64,000 nucleotides of DNA from Bradyrhizobium sp. KBS0727. Its GTDB lineage: Bacteria > Pseudomonadota > Alphaproteobacteria > Rhizobiales > Xanthobacteraceae. The notes below the pieces were generated by a model that was given only the letters and a program-made list of their open reading frames with translations, had not been told where the DNA came from and searched no databases. The position numbers and the translations under genes are program-made. This document shows, one piece after another, positions 46,197 to 54,670 of this stretch (positions are counted from its first letter, which is position 1; every line of letters starts with the position of its first letter). Location: assembly GCF_005937885.2 (NCBI RefSeq), contig NZ_CP042176.1:496001-560000 (forward strand), read 5' to 3'.

Positions 46197-47090
46197 TCAC
46201 TGCGAACTGCAGCGAATTGGGCGGCGACGCGTCCAGCCCGCTTCTGTAACCAGACTGTCGAGGCGCGGACTTGCGAGATCGTCCGCGTAGGGATCACCCT
46301 CGATATCCTGTTCCCGATAGATCATCTTCGCGTATGTGAAGCACTTGTTGCAGGTCTCGGCCTTCACCGCTCCGGCATCGCCGGCGATGCCCTGGAACTC
46401 CGCGGTGCCGAATTCGCCACAGAAGGTGCAAGCGGTGCGCGTGTAGTGCCAGGCCGTTGAGCAAAGCGAGCAATAGAGACGGCGGGCGTCGGGTGTATCG
46501 CCGGCTGCAGGGATCAGGCCTGCGCTCGGTATGGATCCGCAGCAGGGGCACAGTCTGCCTTCCGGCAGCAGTCGAAGCTGGTCGGGCGGTAACTTCGCCG
46601 CCAGTGCGGTGAAATAGACCTGAAGCGCGGCCCCCACGTAAAGCGCAACACCGGTATCGCCGATCTGAACATCGTCACGCAGGTATTGGTCGGCGAGTGC
46701 TTCGATGCCGGTTGGCGCTTCGGCGCGTAACCTGGCCGTCATGCCGTACGCCTGCGGGGTCGTCGTGCTGACATCGACGGCATCGAGAATGTGAAACAAG
46801 GCTGTCTGCCAGGCTGAATTGCGGTGATGTTCCCTGGCTTCGATTGGTGGCATGCCCGCACGCAAAGCTTGGACGAGTACACCATCGATCCCGCCGACAG
46901 CGGCGGACGCCAGTTGCTGCGCCGACGCGACGCGGGCCATGAATAGCAGCCACGCCGCCTTCGGGTGACCGGGCGCAAGGGCCGCGAGCCGCGCGGCCGT
47001 AGTTGCAAACCGCGTGTTGGGATCGGGCGGAATGATAGCGCCGCGCCGCGTTACGCCGCCCGTCGCCGTTGGCTGCCACTTACCTGTCAT
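46197..47090 (-). CDS. fdhE: Formate dehydrogenase accessory protein FdhE
   Basis: This 297-residue protein has the FdhE rubredoxin-like iron sites: CPCC (about 182), CSLC (about 207), CTFC (about 219) and CNKC (about 242). The N-terminal helical half includes HPKAAWLLFMARVASAQQLA. FdhE helps the assembly of formate dehydrogenase catalytic subunits. It is transcribed leftward from the sigma-54 promoter at 47227-47242, divergent from fdhD. Confidence 0.92.
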   Translation of the reverse strand: MTGKWQPTATGGVTRRGAIIPPDPNTRFATTAARLAALAPGHPKAAWLLFMARVASAQQLASAAVGGIDGVLVQALRAGMPPIEAREHHRNSAWQTALFHILDAVDVSTTTPQAYGMTARLRAEAPTGIEALADQYLRDDVQIGDTGVALYVGAALQVYFTALAAKLPPDQLRLLPEGRLCPCCGSIPSAGLIPAAGDTPDARRLYCSLCSTAWHYTRTACTFCGEFGTAEFQGIAGDAGAVKAETCNKCFTYAKMIYREQDIEGDPYADDLASPRLDSLVTEAGWTRRRPIRCSSQ

Positions 47091-47226
47091 CGCCCTACCG
47101 CCTTGCCTCCAGCAACGGTCCTAAGGCGATGACCAATTGACGAGAGTGCACCTGGCGAAGTGATTGCTGTTCAGATGCTCAGCTTCGCTGACCTTGTTGC
47201 TCGTGCGGTTTCGATTGTCTTTCCCC

Positions 47227-47242
47227 AGCAACAGACGTGCCA
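47227..47242 (-). promoter_or_regulatory. Sigma-54 promoter for fdhE
   Basis: On the minus strand TGGCACGTCTGTTGCT, identical to the hsp20 promoter. It lies 137 bp before the fdhE start. Confidence 0.85.
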
Positions 47243-47294
47243 TCTTGCGGGAGCAGCGATATCAATAACTTAATTTTCGAGCTTTGGTGGATTT

Positions 47295-47329
47295 GGACAG
47301 TTTGTCCAAGACGTCCGGCCAAACTTGCC
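47295..47329. promoter_or_regulatory. Paired activator sites between fdhE and fdhD
   Basis: GGACAGTTTGTCC (47295-47307) is a near-perfect site, and GGCCAAACTTGCC (47317-47329) is weaker. Centres are 22 bp apart, and the nearer one is 59 bp from the TGG of the fdhE promoter. The rest of the 47091-47591 gap shows no gene and no plus-strand sigma-54 site for fdhD. Confidence 0.65.
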
Positions 47330-47591
47330 ATGCTCTGCCGGTATCGAGGCGCCTTGGACGGCTATCGAGCGAGTACGCATCCGTCGGTGTGGCAGATCAG
47401 GTAATGAGACGAACGAAGCGGGATGTGTGCGCATCGACATTGCGCGCACCGCGATGCGGTTGATGCCAGCAACTGTCATCGATGAGCTTGAGCAAGCGGG
47501 TGCTGTTTAATTCGGTGTTGGAATAACCTATTGTTCTGAAGCCGACTTGCCGTGAAAGCAGTCTTCCACTAGCGCCTCGGGAGTTATCGCG

Positions 47592-48443
47592 ATGACAGCG
47601 AATGATGCTCTCGCCGAAAGGAAAATGCTCATATGGCGCGCGGGCCGTCCAACCCCGTCATCGCGCGTCGTGGCGGAAGAGAAGGGCGTTGCGTTGACCT
47701 ACGATGGAACGACCTACGCCGTGATGATGGCAACGCCTACCGATCTTCATGACTTTGCCGTCGGCTTCAGCATCACGGAAGGGGTCGTGGAACGGGCCGA
47801 CGAGATCAGCAGCGTTGAGGTGATTGAGAGCGAACTCGGCGTCGAAATTCGGATGTGGCTTGTTGCGGATCGGTCCAGATCGTTCGTCGCACGCCGGCGT
47901 GCGATTGTGGGCCCCGTAGGTTGCGGGCTCTGCGGGATCGAGAGTCTTGAACAGGCCGGTTTGGTCCCGCGGCGGGTAGTGAGCCGGTTGAAGTGTCGCG
48001 CTTCCGACCTGCTCGGCGCGATGTCGGCGCTGGCGCCTTTGCAGTGCCTCAACCGGCAAACCCGTGCGATGCACGCCGCCGCTTTCTGGGATCTTTCCGA
48101 AGGCATCAGTGTGGTGCGGGAGGATGTCGGTCGCCACAACGCGCTCGACAAGCTTGCCGGCGCGTTGATCGGCTGCAACAGGGATCGATCCAGCGGCGCG
48201 GTCCTGCTCACCAGCAGAGTCTCGGTGGAGATGGTGCAGAAGACGGCGATGATCGGTGTTCCGGTTCTCGTCGCCGTTTCCGCGCCCACGACGCTTGCGA
48301 TAGAGACCGCCGATCAGGCGGGAATTACGCTGATCGCCGTCGCGCGCGACGATGGATACGAGATCTTCACCCATCCGGACCGCATCGAGTTTTCCGAACG
48401 GCGGTCGTTGTCGTCCAGCCCTGCGGGCATCGGAGGCGGGTGA
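47592..48443 (+). CDS. fdhD: Formate dehydrogenase accessory sulfurtransferase FdhD
   Basis: This 283-residue protein transfers sulfur to the molybdenum cofactor before it is inserted into formate dehydrogenase. The essential Cys pair is in GPVGCGLCGIESLE (about residues 118-121). Other family blocks are MMATPTDLHDFAVGFSITEG and REDVGRHNALDKLAGALIG. The ATG follows GGGAG. It is divergent from fdhE and convergent with the cyd genes; together these support the FdhF/YdeP enzyme encoded at 51087. Confidence 0.93.
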   Translation: MTANDALAERKMLIWRAGRPTPSSRVVAEEKGVALTYDGTTYAVMMATPTDLHDFAVGFSITEGVVERADEISSVEVIESELGVEIRMWLVADRSRSFVARRRAIVGPVGCGLCGIESLEQAGLVPRRVVSRLKCRASDLLGAMSALAPLQCLNRQTRAMHAAAFWDLSEGISVVREDVGRHNALDKLAGALIGCNRDRSSGAVLLTSRVSVEMVQKTAMIGVPVLVAVSAPTTLAIETADQAGITLIAVARDDGYEIFTHPDRIEFSERRSLSSSPAGIGGG

Positions 48444-48494
48444 ACCTGCGTCGCGCGAGGCGCCGGGAGCGGGGACGGACAGTTCGCTTGATCC

Positions 48495-48611
48495 TCAAGC
48501 CTTCAGGAATATACGGATCAGCCCAGCGACGCCGCTGAGCGCGATGACGCTGGTTGCCCAGATCGCAGCCATCCAGGCGAGCCGTTTCCAAAGCGGCAGT
48601 TCGTGCTCCAT
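48495..48611 (-). CDS. Small membrane subunit of cytochrome bd (CydX/DUF2474-like)
   Basis: This 38-residue protein, MEHELPLWKRLAWMAAIWAT followed by a second hydrophobic stretch, has one transmembrane helix. Its ATG shares one base with the cydB stop codon (TGATG), so it is translationally coupled. Small proteins of this kind (CydX, DUF2474) stabilise the bd-type oxidase. It is below the size most gene finders report. Confidence 0.8.
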   Translation of the reverse strand: MEHELPLWKRLAWMAAIWATSVIALSGVAGLIRIFLKA

Positions 48612-49615
48612 CAGTGGTATCCGTGCAGGCCTGCCTTGCCCCTGAAGACCCAATAGGCCCAGCCTGTATAGGCGAGGATCAGGGGGATGATGACAAGCGC
48701 GCCGACCAGCATGAACGACTGGCTCTCGGGCGGCGCGGCAGCGTCCCAGATCGTCACCGCGCGAGGCACGACATACGGATACATGCTGATGCCAAGTCCA
48801 AGGAAGCCGAGCAGAAACAGCGCAAGCGCCATCAGGAAGGGAAGCCGCTCGAAGTTGCGGCTGAGGCTCCAGAAGAACGTGGCCGCGCAAATCGCTACCA
48901 GCAGCGGCACCTGGGCCGTCAGCAAAACCCCGGGCATGGCGAACCAGCGCCGCCAGTAATCATAGCCGAGGAACGGTGTTGCCGCGCTGACGGCGGCCAG
49001 CGCGACGAGCGTTCCGGCGCCGAGCCAGAAAGCGGCGCGGCGCGCATGTCGCTGGCTCGTCCCTTCGGTTTTCCAGACCAGCCAGGTCGCGCCCAGCAGC
49101 GCATATCCGATCACCACCGCCACGCCGGTCAACAGGCTGAACGGGCTCAACCAGTCGAGCCACCCGCCCGCGTAGGCGTCGTTCTCGACATGAATCTCCT
49201 GCAGAACGGCGCCGAGCGTGATGCCTTGCGAAAGTGCCGCGACCACGGAGCCCAGCGCAAATGCAAAGTCCCATAGCGGCCGATGACGCGCCTCGCGCCA
49301 GCGGAACTCGAAGGCAACGCCGCGGAAGACGAGGCCCAGCAGCATCGCGATCATCAGCGGATAGGTCGCTGGAAGAATGATGGCATAGGCGAGCGGAAAG
49401 GCGGCGAACAACCCGCCGCCGCCCATCACCAGCCAGGTCTCATTGCCGTCCCACACCGGCGCGATCGAGTTCATCGCCTGATCGCGCTCGCTGCCGACCG
49501 CCAGGGTCGGGAACAGGATGCCGATGCCGAGGTCGAAGCCGTCCATGACGACATAGGCAATCACCGCAAAGCCGATGATCACCGCCCAGACGATCGTGAG
49601 GTCGATGGTGCCCAT
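48611..49615 (-). CDS. cydB: Cytochrome bd ubiquinol oxidase subunit II
   Basis: This 334-residue protein has about eight or nine transmembrane helices. It opens MGTIDLTIVWAVIIGFAVIA and contains YVVMDGFDLGIGILFP, MNSIAPVWDGNETWLVMGGG and FRWREARHRPLWDFAFALGS, conserved in CydB/CioB. It is partner to the subunit I gene 5 bp upstream. The enzyme reduces oxygen to water with high affinity and without proton pumping, which suits low oxygen, cyanide or sulfide. Confidence 0.95.
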   Translation of the reverse strand: MGTIDLTIVWAVIIGFAVIAYVVMDGFDLGIGILFPTLAVGSERDQAMNSIAPVWDGNETWLVMGGGGLFAAFPLAYAIILPATYPLMIAMLLGLVFRGVAFEFRWREARHRPLWDFAFALGSVVAALSQGITLGAVLQEIHVENDAYAGGWLDWLSPFSLLTGVAVVIGYALLGATWLVWKTEGTSQRHARRAAFWLGAGTLVALAAVSAATPFLGYDYWRRWFAMPGVLLTAQVPLLVAICAATFFWSLSRNFERLPFLMALALFLLGFLGLGISMYPYVVPRAVTIWDAAAPPESQSFMLVGALVIIPLILAYTGWAYWVFRGKAGLHGYH

Positions 49616-49620
49616 GGCGC

Positions 49621-51039
49621 TCACTCCCCCGCCGGCAGAGGCGCGCCGACGCCTGACGCTGGCGTGATGCCGGCCGCGCGCTGCGGCAGGTTCGGCGGCT
49701 CCGTTTCGTTGCGCTCGGGCGCTTTGGCCATCAGTCGCAGCAGATAGTAGGTTCCGGCCCCGAAAGCGCTGAAGTAGACGATCACGAAGGCGAGCAGCGA
49801 CGCGGCCACGGCGGGGGCGGCAAGCGGGGAGTGCGATTCCGCCGTGCGGAGCAGGCCATAGATCGTGAAGGGCTGGCGGCCGACCTCGGTCGTGACCCAG
49901 CCGGCGATCACCGCGACGAAACCGGCTGGTCCCATGGCGACGGCGACGCAGTGCAGCGCCGTCCAGTCGTAGAGCTTCCCGCGGGCGCGGGCGAGCAGGC
50001 TCCAAAGGCCGACGCCGAGCATGGCGAATCCCAGCGCCACCATGATCCGGAACGACCAGAATATGATTTGGGTCGGTGGCCATTGGTCGCGCGGGAAGTC
50101 GGTGAGGCCCGGAAGCGCCGCATACGGGTCATGCTTCAGGATCAGCGATCCGATATGGGGCACGGCCACTTCGTAGCCGACGCGGGCCTCGTCGTTGCTC
50201 GGCAGGCCGAACAGGATCAGCGGGGCGCCGTTGGGACTCGGCTGGTAGTCGCCCTCCATGGCCAGCACCTTGGCCGACTGGTGTTCCAGCGTGTTCAGTC
50301 CGTGCGCGTCTCCGACCAGGATCTGGATGGGTGCCACGATCGCCGCCATCCACATGGCCATCGAGAACATCTTCCGCGCACCGGGATTGGTACGGTCCTT
50401 GAGGAGGTGCCAGGCGCCGACGCCGCCAACCACGAAGGCGGTGGTGAGATAGGCCGCGATCACGGTGTGGACGAGGCGATAGGGAAAGCTGGCGGTGAAG
50501 ATGATCGGAAGCCAGGAGCCTGCCGGTACGAACTGCCCCTTGGCGTTGATCGCAAAGCCCGCCGGCGTCTGCATCCAGCTGTTCACGGCGATGATCCAGG
50601 TGGCGGAAATGAGCGTGCCGAGCGCGACCATGCAGGTGGCGAAGAAATGCAGGCGCTTGCCGACCTTGCTGATCCCGAACAGCATGACCCCGAGAAACCC
50701 GGCCTCCAGGAAGAAGGCGGTAAGCACCTCATAGGCCATCAGCGGGCCGATGATCGGTCCTGCCTTGGTCGAAAACACCGACCAGTTGGTGCCGAACTGG
50801 TAGGACATGACAACGCCCGAGACGACACCCATGCCGAACGCAACCGCGAAGATCTTGAGCCAGTAGCGGTAGAGGTTGGCGTAGACGCCGTCTCCGGTCT
50901 TCAACCAGAGGCCCTCAAGCACCATCAGGTAGCTTGCGATCCCGATGGAAAAGGCCGGGAAGATGAAGTGGAAGGAGACGGTGAACGCGAACTGCGCGCG
51001 CGCCAAGATCACCGGATCGAGATGCCCAAGCAACGCCAC
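49621..51039 (-). CDS. cydA: Cytochrome bd ubiquinol oxidase subunit I (short Q-loop, Cio type)
   Basis: This 472-residue protein opens MALLGHLDPVILARAQFAFT. H24 (FHFIFPAF) should bind haem and H191 (FPYRLVHTVIAAY) the b558 haem; E104 and E112 lie in the proton-channel helix. The quinol loop after helix 6 is short, as in the cyanide-insensitive CioA branch. It lies 47 bp after the molybdenum oxidoreductase gene on the same strand, so fdh-cydA-cydB-cydX may be a single operon carrying formate electrons to oxygen through quinol. Confidence 0.94.
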   Translation of the reverse strand: MALLGHLDPVILARAQFAFTVSFHFIFPAFSIGIASYLMVLEGLWLKTGDGVYANLYRYWLKIFAVAFGMGVVSGVVMSYQFGTNWSVFSTKAGPIIGPLMAYEVLTAFFLEAGFLGVMLFGISKVGKRLHFFATCMVALGTLISATWIIAVNSWMQTPAGFAINAKGQFVPAGSWLPIIFTASFPYRLVHTVIAAYLTTAFVVGGVGAWHLLKDRTNPGARKMFSMAMWMAAIVAPIQILVGDAHGLNTLEHQSAKVLAMEGDYQPSPNGAPLILFGLPSNDEARVGYEVAVPHIGSLILKHDPYAALPGLTDFPRDQWPPTQIIFWSFRIMVALGFAMLGVGLWSLLARARGKLYDWTALHCVAVAMGPAGFVAVIAGWVTTEVGRQPFTIYGLLRTAESHSPLAAPAVAASLLAFVIVYFSAFGAGTYYLLRLMAKAPERNETEPPNLPQRAAGITPASGVGAPLPAGE

Positions 51040-51086
51040 CTCCCTCTCAAAAAACCGAAGCGCTCCGCAACAAACGGTTTCGACAA

Positions 51087-53351
51087 CTAGGCAACGACAC
51101 GAACCGGGATCGACTTGGCGGCAGGCGTACCGCTGATCTTGTCGTAATAGCCGAGCGGCAAAAGCGGATTCAGTTCGGGGTAATATCCCGCGACAGCCCC
51201 GCGCGGCATCGGATAATCCAGCACCGTCAACCCATCCACGCGACGCTGGACACCGTCATCACAGATAGTTTCGAGCGTGACGCGCGATCCCGACTCTAGC
51301 CCCCGCGCGCTTCGGTCCTCCGCGTTCATGAAGAGCACCATACGATCGTTGTAAACGCCGCGATAACGGTCGTTGTAGCTGTAGATCGTCGTGTTGAACT
51401 GGTCGTGCGAGCGGACGGTCGCCAACCGCAACATCGTCGGGTCGGAAACCGGAACGTTTACCTCGAGGCCCGGCAACAACAGGAAATTCGCCTTGCCGTT
51501 GGGCGTAGGCCAAACCAGGCGACGCGGCGGCACGTCGAGGTGAAAGCCCTTTGGGTCTTTTATCTTCTCGGAGAAATCGCCGTAGAACTCCGGATAAACC
51601 TCGGCGATCTTGTCGCGGATGAGATCGTAGTCGTGGATATAGCTTTCCCAGGGGATCTTGCTGTCCGGAAGCGCCGCGCGCGCCATCCGGCAGACAATCT
51701 CGACTTCCGGCAGCAAATCAGGGCTGGCAGGCTTCAATACGCCGCGTGACGCCGTGACGTTGGACATCGAATCCTCGATCGTGACGAATTGCTCTCCTGC
51801 CGAAGTGTGTATCTCCTCGGAACGGGAGATCACCGGCAGGATCAGCGCGTCGCGCCCGTGAACGAGGTGGCCGCGGTTCAACTTGATCGCAATGCCGACC
51901 GTCAGTGCCAGCTTTCGCATGGCGGCATATGATCTGTCAGTGTCGGGGACGGCGCGGACGAAGTTGCCGCCCATCCCGATGAAGACCTTTGCGACGCCGT
52001 CATGCATCGCTTCGATCGTTTCGATGGTGTGATGGCCGTACCCGCGGGGCGGCTCAAAGCCGAAGACGTCGCGCACGCGATCCAGGTATTCCTCAGACGG
52101 CCTTTCATCGATGCCGACAGTCCGGTCGCCCTGGACGTTCGAATGGCCGCGAATGGGTGAAATGCCGCCGCCGGGCTTGCCGAAATTGCCGCGCAGCAGA
52201 AGCAGGTTCACCACCTGCTGGAGCAGCCGCGAGCCATCCTGATGCTGGGTCAGGCCCATTCCATAGCAGATCATGGTCGCGCGCGAGCGGATATAGATGT
52301 CGGCAACGCGGCGAATCTGTTGCTCGTCGACGCCGGAGACCTCAACGATGTCTTTCCAGTCCTGGGCCAGCACATCCTCGCGGATGACTTCCAGTCCGAC
52401 CGTATGCGCGCTGATAAAATCGTGGTCGATGACTTTCTCGCCTTTGGCTTCGCGCTCGAACATCACCCTCATCATGCCCTTGATAAGGGCGAGGTCGCCG
52501 CCAATGCGGATGTGAACGAATTCGCTTGCGATCGGGCTCGATCCGAACGTCGCCATCTGCAGGACATCCTGCGGCTCGGCAAAGCGTATGAGAGCCCGCT
52601 CCGGCATCGGATTAACGGCGACGATCGGGACGCCGCGCTTTCGTGCTTCAACCAGGTTGGTCATCATGCGCGGCGAATTGGTGCCGGTATTCTGTCCGAT
52701 GACGAATATCGCTTCAGTGTGCTCGAAGTCCTCCATCACCACGGTCCCTTTTCCTACCCCGATGGAGGGAGGCAAACCGCGGCTGGTGGGCTCGTGACAC
52801 ATGTTCGAGCAGTCGGGGAAGTTGTTGGTACCGAACTGGCGGACGAAAATGGCGTACAGGAATGCTGCCTCGTTGGGCGTGCGACCGGACGTGTAGAATT
52901 CGGCGTGATGAGGGCTCTCAAGTGCCCTCAAATGGCTTCCGATCATGGCAAAGGCCGCATCCCAATCGCACGGCACATATCGGTCGGACGCCGCGTCGTA
53001 GCGCATGGGCTCGGTCAGGCGACCTTGCATTTCGAGCCAGTAGTCCGACTTCTCCATCAGTTCGGACACCGTGTATTTCTCAAAGAAATCCCGGGTGACC
53101 CTACGCTTCGTCGCCTCGAAGGCCAGCGCCTTGGCGCCGTTCTCGCAGAACTCGAGCGTCTTTTTGCAATCCGCGTCGGGAAAGGCGCAACTCGGACATT
53201 TGAAGCCACCCGGCTGGTTCATCGCGAGCAAGGCGCGAGAGCCTTTGGTGACGACGCTCTGCTCGAGCAGGACCTTTGCGGTTGCGGCTGCAGCGCCCCA
53301 CCCCCCGGCGGGGTGATTGTAGGTCTTATAACGAGGCTTGCTGTCCGTCAT
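51087..53351 (-). CDS. FdhF/YdeP-type molybdopterin oxidoreductase
   Basis: This 754-residue enzyme of the formate-dehydrogenase H/YdeP group has an N-terminal Cys cluster (KCPSCAFPDADC, FCENG), the active-site region DCSNMCHEPTSRGL, VIGQNTGTNSPRMM, RGHSNVQGDRTVG and the C-terminal pterin-binding segment VRSHDQFNTTIYSYNDRYRG. Cys, not selenocysteine, is at the active site. In E. coli YdeP is linked to acid resistance, so formate is likely but not proven as substrate. The ATG at 53351 follows AGGAG; the frame extends to a TTG at 53357. No clear sigma-54 site points leftward. Confidence 0.92.
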   Translation of the reverse strand: MTDSKPRYKTYNHPAGGWGAAAATAKVLLEQSVVTKGSRALLAMNQPGGFKCPSCAFPDADCKKTLEFCENGAKALAFEATKRRVTRDFFEKYTVSELMEKSDYWLEMQGRLTEPMRYDAASDRYVPCDWDAAFAMIGSHLRALESPHHAEFYTSGRTPNEAAFLYAIFVRQFGTNNFPDCSNMCHEPTSRGLPPSIGVGKGTVVMEDFEHTEAIFVIGQNTGTNSPRMMTNLVEARKRGVPIVAVNPMPERALIRFAEPQDVLQMATFGSSPIASEFVHIRIGGDLALIKGMMRVMFEREAKGEKVIDHDFISAHTVGLEVIREDVLAQDWKDIVEVSGVDEQQIRRVADIYIRSRATMICYGMGLTQHQDGSRLLQQVVNLLLLRGNFGKPGGGISPIRGHSNVQGDRTVGIDERPSEEYLDRVRDVFGFEPPRGYGHHTIETIEAMHDGVAKVFIGMGGNFVRAVPDTDRSYAAMRKLALTVGIAIKLNRGHLVHGRDALILPVISRSEEIHTSAGEQFVTIEDSMSNVTASRGVLKPASPDLLPEVEIVCRMARAALPDSKIPWESYIHDYDLIRDKIAEVYPEFYGDFSEKIKDPKGFHLDVPPRRLVWPTPNGKANFLLLPGLEVNVPVSDPTMLRLATVRSHDQFNTTIYSYNDRYRGVYNDRMVLFMNAEDRSARGLESGSRVTLETICDDGVQRRVDGLTVLDYPMPRGAVAGYYPELNPLLPLGYYDKISGTPAAKSIPVRVVA

Positions 53352-53414
53352 GGTCAAGCGCTCCTGAAGCTGCCGGTACCTGCGATTAAATCATGCTATC
53401 TTATTGATTTCCAT

Positions 53415-53449
53415 AGACAAATTGTCCTTGGTCGAAGGACAAAATGTCC
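53415..53449. promoter_or_regulatory. Paired activator sites between the YdeP-type and bestrophin genes
   Basis: AGACAAATTGTCC (53415-53427) and GGACAAAATGTCC (53437-53449) have centres 22 bp apart. The nearer is 62 bp from the sigma-54 TGG at 53505. They also lie 64 bp before the YdeP-type start and could act on it too. Confidence 0.75.
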
Positions 53450-53504
53450 ATGGACCGCGTGACGGTGAACCCTTAACTCATTGAGACTCCGATCATCTCC
53501 GGAG

Positions 53505-53520
53505 TGGCGCGGCAGTTGCT
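53505..53520 (+). promoter_or_regulatory. Sigma-54 promoter for the bestrophin-like gene
   Basis: TGGCGCGGCAGTTGCT keeps the invariant GG and GC with correct spacing and one deviation (A to G). The leader to the gene at 53726 is about 205 nt and holds no supported gene. Confidence 0.7.
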
Positions 53521-53725
53521 TTGCGCGCGCGACAGGCTTCGCGATCACGCGCGGGGACAAAGCGCAGGAACGGCGAAGGTCGCGCCGAATGCCTTGGTCA
53601 GTGAGGCGCCGCGGGTCGTCGAGCGAGACCAGCTAACGACGAGATCATCCAACGAAGGGGACCATCCAGGTAACGATCATGCAGAAACGGAATGACAGCG
53701 CCGACAGGATTTCGCGGAAGCCGAC

Positions 53726-54622
53726 ATGATCGTTCGTTCCAAGCCCAGCTTCAAAGACGTCGTATTTGCGGTCAACGGCTCGATCCTGCCGCGGATCACG
53801 CCTCAACTCATGGCGATTGCGCTCGTCAGCGTGATCGCCATTTTCGCCGCACGCGAGCATCCGGGCATCTTCGCGCGGATCAGCGCCATTCCCTTCACGT
53901 TGATCGGCATCGCACTATCCGTCTTCATGAGTTTCCGAAACAACGCCTGCTACACCCGCTGGTGGGAGGGCCGGGAGCTTTGGGGCGAATTGATCATCGC
54001 TTGCCGGTCGTTCGCGCGTCAGGTCTCTACGTTGGAAGACGACGACCGGCGCTTTCTTATCCGTGGTCTGTGCGGCTTCACGGCCGGACTGGCGGCCCGC
54101 CTGCGGGGCGAGGACGAACTGGCGGCGATCAAGCATTGGTGCGATATCGGCGCGGCTTCAGGCAGCCCCAATCGAACGGATGCCGTGCTCTATCAGATCG
54201 GAAAATATTGCCTGACGCTGATGCGCCAGGATCGGATCGGACCGATCCATTATTCGGTTCTCGAGGGTCAGATCACCGTACTCTCCAACGTGCAGGGCGG
54301 ATGCGAACGCATCGTGTCTACCCCGGTGCCGTTCGCCTATTCCCTGTTGCTTCACCGCACGGCCCTCGTTTTTTGTCTGACGCTGCCGTTCGCGCTTGCC
54401 GGATCGCTGGACTGGTGGACGCTTCTGCCCGTCCTGCTCGTTGCCTACACCTTCTTCGGACTCGACGCGCTCGGCCATCAACTTGAGGATCCGTTCGGGC
54501 TCGAGCCCAACGCGCTTCCGCTGGACGCGATGAAGCGAATGATCGAACGCGAGATGCTCGCGCTGCTTGGAATTGTGGATCTTCCCCCGCCCATCGAGCC
54601 GCTTGAAAATGTGCTGAGGTAA
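53726..54622 (+). CDS. Bestrophin-like channel (YneE/UPF0187 family)
   Basis: This 298-residue inner-membrane protein opens MIVRSKPSFKDVVFAVNGSI. It contains FTLIGIALSVFMSFRNNACY, TRWWEGRELWGELI and a late helix LVAYTFFGLDALGHQLEDPF with the family's Asp-Pro-Phe. Bacterial bestrophin relatives conduct small ions. It is preceded by a sigma-54 promoter of the local regulon, suggesting a role in ion or pH homeostasis when the oxidase and formate genes are on. Confidence 0.88.
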   Translation: MIVRSKPSFKDVVFAVNGSILPRITPQLMAIALVSVIAIFAAREHPGIFARISAIPFTLIGIALSVFMSFRNNACYTRWWEGRELWGELIIACRSFARQVSTLEDDDRRFLIRGLCGFTAGLAARLRGEDELAAIKHWCDIGAASGSPNRTDAVLYQIGKYCLTLMRQDRIGPIHYSVLEGQITVLSNVQGGCERIVSTPVPFAYSLLLHRTALVFCLTLPFALAGSLDWWTLLPVLLVAYTFFGLDALGHQLEDPFGLEPNALPLDAMKRMIEREMLALLGIVDLPPPIEPLENVLR

Positions 54623-54670
54623 CTTCTCCCGGTGACGGCAGAGCGACCGCCGCCGGCAGACACCGGCGAA

